From Naganishia liquefaciens (lineage: Eukaryota; Basidiomycota; Tremellomycetes; Filobasidiales; Filobasidiaceae): a stretch of 64,000 nucleotides of DNA. This document shows positions 26,991 to 36,718 of the stretch, in pieces. The translations under genes were made by a program, and so were the position numbers. Each line of letters starts with the position of its first letter. Position 1 is the first letter of the stretch. The stretch is taken from assembly GCA_013423385.1 (NCBI GenBank), contig BLZA01000021.1, positions 62,001 through 126,000 of the forward strand, written 5' to 3'. The notes below the pieces were generated by a model, which did no database searches, was not told the origin of the DNA, and saw nothing but the letters and a program-made list of their open reading frames with translations.

Positions 26991-27624
26991 GTTTGATATG
27001 TGGGATTGTCCAAGTTGTGCTGGGAATGCTACGACTTTGCTGGCTATATCTCGACATTCCACTCGCTCTCGCTACGCGGATCCAAAGTGTGACTGTTCGC
27101 CCGAGCGCTAAGGATGATCCGCCCGGAGCGAGGGATCCGCGGAGACTGGGCCGTCAAGTCCGCCGCTGGGCGCTCGAGTCGCCGCCATATCGTGTCAGCT
27201 GTCTGCGTGTAGTGACACAATGTCGGATCAGAATCAAGTCATGCTCGCAAGCCTCCTTCCGTTGCACCGAATACGGATAGACGAAGCTGCTTATGTCTAC
27301 CAAAGCGTTCGTTACACTATGGTCAGAGCTGTTTACGTCTAAAACGCATTCTTCGAGCTCGGATTTGCCTTGTCAGCTGTGACCGTCAACGATTTGTCGA
27401 GATGCGACAAAGTACTCTTTCGTGCGCTGATTCTCATATCATTCAATCACACCTTAGGGATTTGCTCCTTCTTGAGTTTCAGCTTAGCTTGAGACCGACA
27501 TCTCACGTGGCCACAGTAGACCCCTCGGCAATTCTTGCCTTTCTTGGGTTCCCCGACTAGATAACGACGTCCGTGCAAAAATTCGCAATAACCCATGCCA
27601 TGTCAGAAGGCTGCAGGCTTAGCC
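26991..27624. other. intergenic, no gene seen
   Basis: This region contains the LYS1 promoter and the 3' flank of the next minus-strand gene. No coding or RNA feature is recognised, and no specific Gcn4-type site is claimed. Confidence 0.45.
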
Positions 27625-28351
27625 CTACTCACAACAACAAGTACAACAGAAAATATTACAAGCTATGTCACAGCAAGCAGCACAGCTGGTGCCTTCTGTA
27701 ACACTTTCGCCGCCGTGGCTACCGTTTCTCTCATCGTTGGGATCCGCAGTGCTCGGATTCTGGGACACATACGACATTTGCGAACGCCCTGTTTCTTGTT
27801 CTGTAAGTTCCTCGTAAGATCGAAGAGAGCAATCGTCCCTGCTCAGGCCACCGGAAGTTACGTTACTCCGGAAACTCGGAGGATCCCGTGAAGCTCCCGG
27901 CCCTAAAGGCGAAAAGCCCAAGTAGGATTCAGGTGCCAGCGAACTACCCAGGTTACCGTAGGAAGCTACCGGAACCTTCAGCAAGGAATCGTCTGTCTGG
28001 CTTCCGGGTTGCGTCTTTATCTCCGAATGACCGTATGATCCTGGAGGTCGCCAAAATGGCTGTTTATCTGGCGTTCCTCCCCCTGATCTCGAATGATCCC
28101 TAAAGGAGCCTGTCTTTTCAGTGAGGATTTTGGCAGCCGATGGTCGCGCGGGAAGAGACGGACAGGCTTCCCGTCGATCGCTGAACAAGAAAGAGTGAGT
28201 GTCAAAGTGTTCATGCGGAACAGCAATGGTCGATCATTCCAACTTACCCATCAGTTGGAACACGATAAGGTCTAAGTTCAATGTCAGGGGGCAACTCTTG
28301 AGTGTTTGATTTCGAGCCCGACCGGCCAAGTTGATGAGAAATCATGGGCAT
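27625..28351 (-). CDS. small protein with cysteine-rich C-terminus, 219 aa
   Basis: Two exons, 28351-28248 and 28180-27625, join across a 67-nt intron in frame. The first 195 residues are Ser/Pro/Gly-rich and likely disordered (SRSGGGTPDKQPF, GFSPLGPGASRDP). The protein ends in a cluster of ten cysteines in 20 residues: CAACCDIACNIFCCTCCCE. Such terminal Cys clusters are typical of proteins held at membranes by palmitoylation or by CYSTM-like modules. That is inference, because the usual hydrophobic core is weak here. Another protein with a similar tail lies about 1.1 kb upstream on the same strand. Confidence 0.7.
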
Positions 28352-29452
28352 TCGTCAGGAATGGGAAGACGATGTTGGGGAAAGGGGGAGATCGTATTCG
28401 TTTGAGAGGCTGAATCTAATCCGAGCCACTTCTGCTGCTTTGTATATTTTGAGGGACATAAACGCTTCTCAGATCAAGCGCTCCGATAAAAGGTAGTCCC
28501 GAAGATACAGGGGTCACGGTCAAAAGGAAGTCTTCCTGCAAATCAGTAAGGCGAATCCCGCGGTCCTGCATAGCCCGGAACCTCTTAGTCTTGCTCCACA
28601 TACAGAGTAAACAAAGACCGTAAAGTTCTACACAATCAGGGTGATGAGCGAATGACTCATGCCTCATTGATCCGGCGGATCCTCAGATCAACAGCTGATC
28701 GCAAGTCAGCTTCGTTATCAGCAACAATAGGGATGGTAACATAACGGGCAAAAGCCACTTTACAACTTGTGGCAAGACGTTTCTGTGCGACTGATAGATG
28801 CAGCGGTCGCGACGACTGTCCTTCAGCCCATGTAGCTTCTTATACGTGATACAGGGCTAGATCGTGATACGCAAAAATCCTGAACACCGAATGTGAAAGA
28901 GGTGCCACGGTGGCTTAGGGGCCTACAGTAGACAGATCACCGCAATTCATAAGTTGACCGTTCTACGTAGCGACCGGAGAAAATGGGACGAATCTTAGCC
29001 AGGTTTCTAGCTTCGGATATCTGCATGATTGCCGCTATCCTCTGAGGACATATAGCCAGAGCGTATATTTCTCATGGGGGTTAGGGTTTAAGAAAGCGTC
29101 GCTAAAATGAAGAAGAGCTCTAGAGAAATAGGCTGATCATTGCAGATGAAGTGATCGATTTCCTCCACGGAGCTGGAACGATCTCTTGCGTGAAATACCG
29201 GTCTCTATCGACCGAACATCCAAAGACTTCCGCACCTCGAACCATAAGCATTTGACGCAACACTTGCCTTTAGCATTCCGGATTACAACACTCGTTCATC
29301 AGAATGCAAACACAATTGTTCAAGTCGCAACCCTCTTGTATCTGAACAACTGTCAGATATGCAGTAAACATGAATGATTGAAATTTGCCGCTGCCCTCGG
29401 GCATTCCTTCTATGATAATAATGAAACGTTTGATGGCAATGCAGTCCCAAGA
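28352..29452. other. intergenic, one doubtful small frame
   Basis: A minus-strand frame with an ATG at 28667 runs 83 codons to 28416 (MRHESFAHHPDCVELYG). It has no recognisable domain and sits in the promoter region of the cysteine-tail gene, so I do not call it. The rest shows no gene. Confidence 0.35.
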
Positions 29453-29839
29453 CTACTGATGACTAGGGTACAATGAAGGGTCGCAAAATGCACAGCAAAA
29501 GATTCCGAGACAGCATGTCAGAGCCAATGATGAACTGTACAAGTCGTCGGTGTTCGCTTTTGAAGTCGCTGTATCGCCCTGACTGACATTCGCAGAGTAG
29601 TCCATCGTTACCGGAGCCGCTTTGCTTTTTTGTGAATCGCAGGAAGGATTCAGCGAAGTAGCAGCAGTGTGTTGTGTATCGGCACGGTTCGATGTCTGCG
29701 AGCCTCTGGCAATTTCCTTTGCGTCGTCCACCCCCAGCCATTTCGCGCGCTCTTCATCTGTCGATGGCTTCCTTTCCCCAGATAGATGTGGCCATACACG
29801 ATTGAGTAAGTGAAGATTATCAGGAGTTTGAGCTGTCAT
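29453..29839 (-). CDS. small protein with cysteine-rich C-terminus, 128 aa
   Basis: A single-exon frame starts at the ATG at 29839. The N-terminal half is polar (MTAQTPDNLHLLNRVWP, DEERAKWLGVDDAKEIARG). The C-terminal segment SLALTCCLGIFCCAFCDP combines a short hydrophobic stretch with six cysteines, then ends SLYPSHQ. It shares the overall plan of the 27.6-28.4 kb protein: a disordered polar body, a C-terminal Cys cluster, the same strand and adjacency. Paralogy is not obvious outside the tail. Membrane association through acylated cysteines is a reasonable guess only. Confidence 0.65.
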   Translation of the reverse strand: MTAQTPDNLHLLNRVWPHLSGERKPSTDEERAKWLGVDDAKEIARGSQTSNRADTQHTAATSLNPSCDSQKSKAAPVTMDYSANVSQGDTATSKANTDDLYSSSLALTCCLGIFCCAFCDPSLYPSHQ

Positions 29840-30261
29840 GCTGTTGAAGGCTGGTTATGAGCGTCAATGCCGCAACTATAGAGTAGAGGTGGATGAAATC
29901 CGTTCTGAACCCCTCATTTTATATCTCCTCACGAGCAAATGTTCAGACGATAGTGAGGTAATAATTGTACATCAAAGGATCCGGATTGAGCACGCATTGG
30001 CGCTCAGGGGTGCATGCGACAACGGAAGCCCCGTCCCGGGATGACCGACTTGAGTTACAGTAACCCGTATTGCGCAAAATAGCTCGAACGCAATCCGTAT
30101 TGCTGCCAAATCCTGTATATACAACAGCACAAGAGAGAATAATATCCGTATCTACAAGACTCGGTCCTGTTTGGTTATGTACAATCTAGAAAAGAAGTAT
30201 GACATCAGCATAACAGACATCATTCGCGAGAGCCCACGTGTACCCACCCAGGGACCCACGC
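29840..30261. other. intergenic next to the HD locus
   Basis: This holds the promoter of the 128-aa gene and the 3' flank of HD2. I looked for a small CaaX pheromone precursor and saw none that I could support. Confidence 0.4.
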
Positions 30262-32703
30262 TCATGCATGCGACAGACTCTGACCAGCAGACTCTTCTCC
30301 CTCCTTGCCATCCACCATCTTCCAGAACGCATCGAACATATCTCCGAAATCCAACAGCCCTTCCCACTCCACCGCCTTCCCGTCATTTTCCATTAGCAGG
30401 CGATCCGCTCCGGACCCGGGCAGAGCATCGGGCCGCTCGACCAAGGAAACCGCATCGCCTTCCCGATCCTCAAAAGCCGTCATCTCGGAAATATCACTCG
30501 GCGTAGTCTGTACGCACAGCGGATCCTGCAGCGGCAAGCCCATCAGGCTCGACATGTCGATCGCGAGAGCCGCGAGGGATGGGTCGTATTCCGAAAGCGG
30601 ACGGCTCGTCGAAGATGCATCTTCTGTGACGGAAGTCGAATGCGGCGGCGGGGGCACTTTCTCCGTTACTTCAAAGCTGCCATTTTGGCCTACGGCACCG
30701 CCCATCAGGATTTCTTTGAGCATCTCGAAGATTGCGGGATCGATGTCCATGCCGTCGCCGGCTTTGCTCTGTGCGTCCATTTGATCGAAGATGTACTTGA
30801 TATGGGCCGAATCTGCCATCATGTCTGGTACTCCGCTCGAACTGACATCCTCCGCCGACGATGAATCGGCTTCGAAAGACCCCTGCGCGAGTTCCGGCGA
30901 TCCTTCAGTACTAGTTCCAGGCGACGTCAAGAACTCCTCGTAATCCAGGTCGGACAATTCCCGCGATAGCTCGTCTGCCGTTCGTTCCGCATCATCTCTA
31001 GCGGAGCCAAAGATCGTTCGAAGGTCGAGTGGCTCAAACGTAAAAGGTGTTTCGCAGCTGTTCTTGGAGTGTGTCCCATGTGAAGTGTCTGCCGTGAGGT
31101 TGACGCTTGGCGCGAACCCGGCGTTTGAGGGTGTAGGTGGCTGGAAGTTGAACATCGGGATCATCTTTGAAGGTTGCATGTCCTTCAAGCCGTCTTCGGG
31201 CGCTAGCGATGCGTCCACCTGTCCAGCTGATGATCCCGACACTGTGCGTTTGTCCAGGGCGCTGAGCGGCAAGGCGAGCACTCCATCAGGCCCGTGTTGA
31301 AAGATTTGGTAATGGGATGGATTCCCGTCGAGTAAGCTGTCGACACTCGAGATGGAGCTGTTTGAGGGGACTCGAGACTTCTCTAGCGCTCGGTCGAGGA
31401 CGTCGCTCGGGTTCAGCTGTTGGACATGTATAGAGGCGTTTGTGAGAGGGGCCAAGGACGGCAACCCATTTTGTTCGCGCTGAATTGAAATCGCATCGTG
31501 CGTGCACGATTCTGCTGGTGGGACCGTCGCAGCCTTCTTTCCCGCGAGTCGTGACTTTCTCAGCGGCTTGATCTTCCTCGTCTGAACGTCCTGTTTATGG
31601 AATCAGGACCATCACCATCATCATCACTCCGACAACTCACCTTGCCATCCCTTCGAGGCGCGTCTCCTGTAGAAACGCCCTCTTCGGCGATCCCCGAAAA
31701 CGATCGAACCTGGCATCAACCCATCAATCAGTCCATCATTTCTATTGTTCTCTCGGCTGCTCACCATTCCGCTATTGTCCTCGACCGCCCGCAAAGTCGA
31801 CTTGAAAGGAGGCGGCGTTGGGAGGCGAAGCTGGTGGTAAGGGTCTTTCGAGTCTGGCAGGGTGACGTGTTGCGCGAGAGGTGAGTCGGTCGCGTTGCGT
31901 AGGTGTTGCTCGACTTCGTGCAGAGATGCCATGGTGCTTGCTGTCTGCGGCGGTGATGCGAGCGGCTGCCGGGAGGATTGTTGGAGGGAACGCTTAGGTA
32001 GAGCATTGATACGACGAGACCGGGCGTTCTGAAACTGGAGGAGGATGAGCTGGCTGCGAGGGCGGAGAGGAGAGGAGACGTACCCAGATTGTTACTTGAC
32101 GATATGTCATGCCTGTCTCTTTGGCGAGGTAGTCCCGTTCGGCATCGGTGGGGTGGGGCTTGGCAGCAAACGCTTTGCGAAGGATGTCTACTTTAACTTT
32201 CTGTAAGGCTGGGAATCAGCTTCAGGCTCAATGATGACGGTCAAGCAATTGCGCACCTTTCCAATCCGGCCGCCCTCCTGTATTTGAGTCACCGACTTTC
32301 GATACCGTAGGATTATGCCATCCGCTAGTTTTTGCTCCCACTCGCTGTAGAGGTGAGATAGCCCCTGCGCAACGTCACTCTGTAGTGTAAGGTCTGAAGG
32401 TCCCCCAAACTTTTCCAAGGATTTCAGATTCTGAACAATCTGCTGGAAATGCTGTGTAATCTTGTCTTGCAATTGTTGACACTGTTGCCGGTAACTGGTC
32501 ACGATCTCCGGGATCTCCAATATCTCTCTATCAGATGAGTGGTGGAATTTCGACAGGGAGGCGTCGTGTGTTGGGAAGTTGACGTAAACGCTCGGGAATC
32601 TTGAAATAGTGGCATAAGTTGTGTGCTTTGGGTTCGTAGGCAAAGAAGCTTGAACTTCGGCGGTGGTACGTAATATGTCAGAGTAGAATTCGCGGTTGTT
32701 CAT
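30262..32703 (-). CDS. HD2: HD2-class homeodomain mating-type transcription factor
   Basis: Five exons (32703-32257, 32200-32084, 32034-31765, 31709-31641, 31590-30262) give 743 aa. The homeodomain lies at about residues 141-200. Its recognition helix is RQVTIWFQNARSRR, with the invariant W-F-x-N split by the 49-nt intron after Trp188. The spacing is the canonical 60-residue type that defines HD2 (SXI2 or bW class). Upstream is a 140-residue N-terminal region that in this class mediates HD1-HD2 dimerisation. Downstream are a basic stretch (RKIKPLRKSRLAGKK), a possible nuclear signal, and a long acidic, Ser/Pro-rich tail resembling an activation region. It is divergently transcribed from HD1. 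The start is the first ATG in frame; a GTG codon lies 39 nt upstream. Confidence 0.93.
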
Positions 32704-33066
32704 AGTGAGGCAGATGACCGGTTTCACAACAGTTTGTTGCACAGTGAGCTTGGCTTTCGGGGTGGATATACCAAGTATTCATACCCGATGAGCGGGCTCC
32801 GGAGGAAAATGATTTAAGTTATTGACCGATACATACTGAAGAGATTTGAACAAACGAATTGAAGAGGGCCGGATGAGAAAAGAACAATAGAAAACATGTG
32901 ATGATGCAAGCCGCGCGGTCGCGTTCGAAGCCAGGGCGAAATGCTTGTCTGCGAACAAAGCTTGAACGAGAAGGTGACCTAGATCTATCGATATATCTGG
33001 CGATACTGCGCGAACATCTTTTGTATCTTCGAAGGCCTCGTCTTCGCCAACTTCGTTTCATCCAGA
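32704..33066. promoter_or_regulatory. shared HD1-HD2 divergent promoter
   Basis: Exactly 363 bp separate the two homeodomain start codons. Divergent transcription from a short common region is the standard organisation of basidiomycete HD loci. No operator for the HD heterodimer can be recognised with confidence by eye. Confidence 0.6.
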
Positions 33067-34801
33067 ATGCAACACAACTTTCGAAACGGTACCATGGCTG
33101 AGTTGCATCGAATTCTATTGGATTGCGATTTGCAAATGATAATGACTGACGGGAGTGCGCGTGCGAAATGGATGAATGTCTGGAAACAGGTCTCCCGGCA
33201 CCTTCAATTGGCGAAGAGTTGGGGGAATCAAGACGGTGAAAGGACGCTGCGCTTGATGCACAACACCAGCAACAATCAGCGGCTTGTGATCGAACAACTC
33301 ATTGACTTGAAAAAAAGGGGAGATTGCGAGATTGAATCTCTCGTACGATTCATGGATCGACTGTCTACGCATTCTCCCAAAGAAGACTATTCGGTGACGG
33401 GACCGACGAAGGCAATAGATCATCGCCGAGGGGTCATCAAAAGCGACCTCGATGGAAAAGGCTCTTCGGGCTCACAGTCACCTGAAGACGCCGACGATCA
33501 CCTTCGCCACTGGTGCCTGTCCAATATCACTTTACCCTTCCCTAACAAGTCCGCCAAACGCCACCTCACCTCACTCACAGGCATGGACACTCGTCAGCTC
33601 AACACCTGGTTCACCAACATGCGTCGTCGAAGCGGGTACACCGAGTTGATGCGCAAGTACGCCGATGGCGACAAAGAGCTGTTCGAGAAGCTTTGCCAGC
33701 AGGCAGACAAGGGCGAGGGTCCCGAGGGTTTGACCGAAGCGTTGCAGGAGATGAGGCGGTACGTGGGCAGAAAGCCAAAGGGGGAAGTCGGGGACTGGCT
33801 GGTGAACGTGAGTCATTCGATTTCATTATTATCATAGCTGACTTCCATCACAGATCATCGAAGAGAGCCACCGCGAGGAGAATACAAGACCTTCTAAGAA
33901 AGCACGCATTGCAGAAGCGGCGGAACACACGATCGCGCAACCGCAGATAATAGCACAAGCCATATCCGAAGAAAAGCCCTCAATCACCCCTCTCAGTGCG
34001 AGTGAGCCGGACAGAGCTAGCCCCAACGACAGCGCCGTGGCGGAATTCGCCTCCAATGCGAGCGGACCGCCAGCACTAGACCCTGTCGAGCGTACACCGT
34101 CCAAAGCAAAGTCCGCTCGTTCACCACACAAGAAGATCAAGGTGTACACCTTCTCGACCGGTGCATCAGACGAGACTCACACCACGACTCCTAGCAAGCG
34201 TCGCCCAACCGCTCCTTCCCGGCCTAATCCCCTACGCACGGTCTCTACCACGAGCGATAATTCCGCGCACGCAGTCGACGGAAGCTTGCGCACAGTCTCC
34301 GGCTCGTCCTCCATCGTTTCCAACGTCTCGAGCAACCTGAACTTTACGTTCCCGACATTTCAGCAGGCAACTCCCCCAGTGCAGGCGAATCTGTTGCGTA
34401 TGCCTTCATTCGATGCAACGCAAAAGCATCCGCCTCAAGACAGAGCGCCACGCTCGGAGTCGCTTGCCGCGCAGCAATACCAGCAACCTTCGCCTAGTCT
34501 CCACTTTGGTCATCCAGAAATTAACCAATTCGTCTTCAACCCAAACTTACCGCATACGATCCAGTTGCCGCCCAGCAGCTTTACCACCTCATACACAGCC
34601 TTCCAGCAGCCCGTGCTTTACCCTACCATTCAGCTCATGATTCCGGCTCCTCTGCCATACGGTTTCCAGCAAAGCACAGCGTTCCAGCAGCCAATAACGC
34701 ACTCCGGTCGAGACGTTGAGACGCTAAAAAGGGGCTTCGAGACGATTGATGGGATGGAAGATGAGAGGACAGCGAAAATAGCAAGGTTTGGGGCATTATA
34801 G
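33067..34801 (+). CDS. HD1: HD1-class homeodomain mating-type transcription factor
   Basis: Two exons, 33067-33807 and 33854-34801, give 562 aa. Residues about 135-192 form a TALE-like homeodomain ending in NTWFTNMRRRSGY, with HLRHWCLSNI and PFPNKSAKRHLTSLTG before it. WFxNxRRR with the longer first loop marks HD1 (SXI1 or bE class). Residues 1-130 are the expected dimerisation region. After the intron come RPSKKAR and SPHKKIK, which could be nuclear localisation signals, then a Ser/Thr/Gln/Pro-rich tail. HD1 and HD2 from different mating types are expected to form the active heterodimer. An alternative start is the Met at residue 10, in a better context. Confidence 0.93.
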
Positions 34802-35373
34802 GCGAGTAGTACAAGGGACGTTCAGCGTGTGAGTTTTGTTGCTTGGGAGTACCGAACGTCGTTGATCTTCCAAGATATTGTGAAGTTGTCCTCTTTTTTG
34901 CAGTTTACGACATACCCGACGCCTACTTCTTCATTGATGGTCACTTGGCCCCTGCGAGGGATCTGAGAGAGTTGAAGTTCCAGGCGTTTTCAAACTCCAG
35001 TTGTAGGATTCGATACGTAGCTGTAATCAACACGTTGTCTCGGCAAAGAGAAGACGAAGATCTATCGGCGAAAAGCTCCACGTAACCTTGCGAAACGTCT
35101 ACAAACAACATCGTGTCAAGAGAGTGAAGTCAGGTTCGTATCGCTGAGTATCGTGGAGAAGAACGGGACAAGGACATGCATAGCCATCCAGTCACGTGAG
35201 CAGACGTAACGGCGTTCAATCAAACCGGGGAGGCTGCAATACTGGAATATTCATCCCTCAAGTACTCGCAACAAACAAGACTGCGACCCGAGAAGATGAT
35301 CTTATCATCCATTGATCGTCTATTGGAAAGACACTATCTCGAATCATAAAGCCATATAGCTTGCAGCGACGAG
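34802..35373. other. intergenic, no gene seen
   Basis: HD1 and the next minus-strand gene converge here. A plus-strand open stretch at 34843-35085 lacks an ATG at its start and I do not call it a gene. Confidence 0.4.
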
Positions 35374-35862
35374 TTACCGGTCGACACTCTGTTGCACTCG
35401 TGAATCAGCATCACTTCGCTCTGGAATCATTGACCTGAGCTCCGCCCTCCATTCTGCCCATTTTTGAGTTTCCTTCGCTATCTCGTTCAACTCTTTCTCG
35501 TGTTCGGGAGTGTTGCCGTCTTTAAGTATCAGGGCCCTCAGGTATCTCCGCCTGTTCCTGAGGTCGCGTATCCATTGTTCACAGATATGGATTTTCAATT
35601 TCAACGGTGTCGTCCCTGAGTCTCTGCCCTGAGGCTCTCCGGCTGGGGCTTGCGGAATGCTTCGATGCTGCTTGGATCGCTGTGTAACCTTGGAGAAATC
35701 ACGCATCCCGCTGTCCCATGTATATTGTTCGGGTAACATGAACCCAGTCGCAGAGAACTCTGCAGAAGTCGCGTTTGCCTCGGGAGATGAGGTCGCAGGC
35801 GGATTCTCTTCAGTGGCTGCGGTAGAAGTCGCTAAGCAAGACTGGCTTGGCAAGGTCGTCAT
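35374..35862 (-). CDS. unrecognised 162-aa protein beside the HD pair
   Basis: A single exon runs from the ATG at 35862. Residues 1-60 are Ser/Thr/Ala-rich. Residues about 90-150 (CEQWIRDLRNRRRYLRALIL, HEKELNEIAKETQKWAEW) are strongly helical and may form a coiled coil with regularly spaced Trp and Leu. No family is recognised. It lies convergent to HD1, so it may be inherited with the mating-type locus, but nothing in the sequence ties it to mating. Confidence 0.6.
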   Translation of the reverse strand: MTTLPSQSCLATSTAATEENPPATSSPEANATSAEFSATGFMLPEQYTWDSGMRDFSKVTQRSKQHRSIPQAPAGEPQGRDSGTTPLKLKIHICEQWIRDLRNRRRYLRALILKDGNTPEHEKELNEIAKETQKWAEWRAELRSMIPERSDADSRVQQSVDR

Positions 35863-36718
35863 TTCTACTGTTCTGAGTGGCGATCGCTGCTGCGACCTTC
35901 GCCGGAAGATCGAGGAGTACTAGGCTGATCTACGAGTGTCAGACATGGTACGTGAACTACAAATGATTCTCATTCTGCTTTGCAAAATGTACGACCCGAA
36001 CGCCTAATATATCGCTCAGCATATCACAGCATTCTAGCAGAAGCTTTCATAGGCACAGTTGCTGAAACCTGGTGCACAGCTTCTTGAAAAAGCGATACCG
36101 GTCACGTTGATCCTTTGTACACTATGAATCGCATTCTTTTGCGATGATAGCCCGCACCATTCATCCGGAGTTCTGCGTGAATTGACCGCATCTTTGCCCC
36201 TCACATGTTATAAGCTTGCTGCTGATTCCTCCCTCACGGACACGTCGACTCGACATATGCAAGTTATTTTGAGTGTCGTCACAGGATAATACAATCCCTC
36301 AGCCCATACCAACAGCCAACGCAGAGCACGTCTGAGGGTTTTCTGCAGGGTCGCTCGTGCCTTCGTAATGATGCCCAGTCTCAGGTAAAGAAGCTCTGGG
36401 CGCGATGTAGACGATGGACTGGCACTGGGGCCAAGATCCACTTCTTGGAAGATTCTTGCCGTGATTCAAAGTGCATCAACCAAGTCAGCTTTGGCGCGTA
36501 GTGCGCCGTCACTCCGCTGGCTGTGTATGTCCGCACTCAAGCCATTGTTTCATATTTTGCCAGACGATAGATCATGAATCCCAACAAATGATCCGCTAGT
36601 TATATGCTATTCCATTACAACTGTTTGAGAATATTTGCGCCCTGATTCGGAAAGAGATGTGTACCGAGACAGCCGTTTAGACATGCTTTCCAAACCCAGT
36701 CATTGAGTGAAGCTTTGC
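35863..36718. other. intergenic, no gene seen
   Basis: About 850 bp lie upstream of the 162-aa gene and downstream of YSH1. A 77-codon minus-strand frame at 36208-36441 has no coding character I would defend. Confidence 0.4.

Noticed and set aside
29840-30261. A small CaaX pheromone precursor beside HD2
   Set aside because: I searched by eye for a short ORF ending in a CaaX box here and in the HD1 flank and found none I could support.
34843-35085. An 80-codon frame downstream of HD1
   Set aside because: It opens without an ATG and sits in the 3' flank of HD1. It was not extended by any plausible exon.
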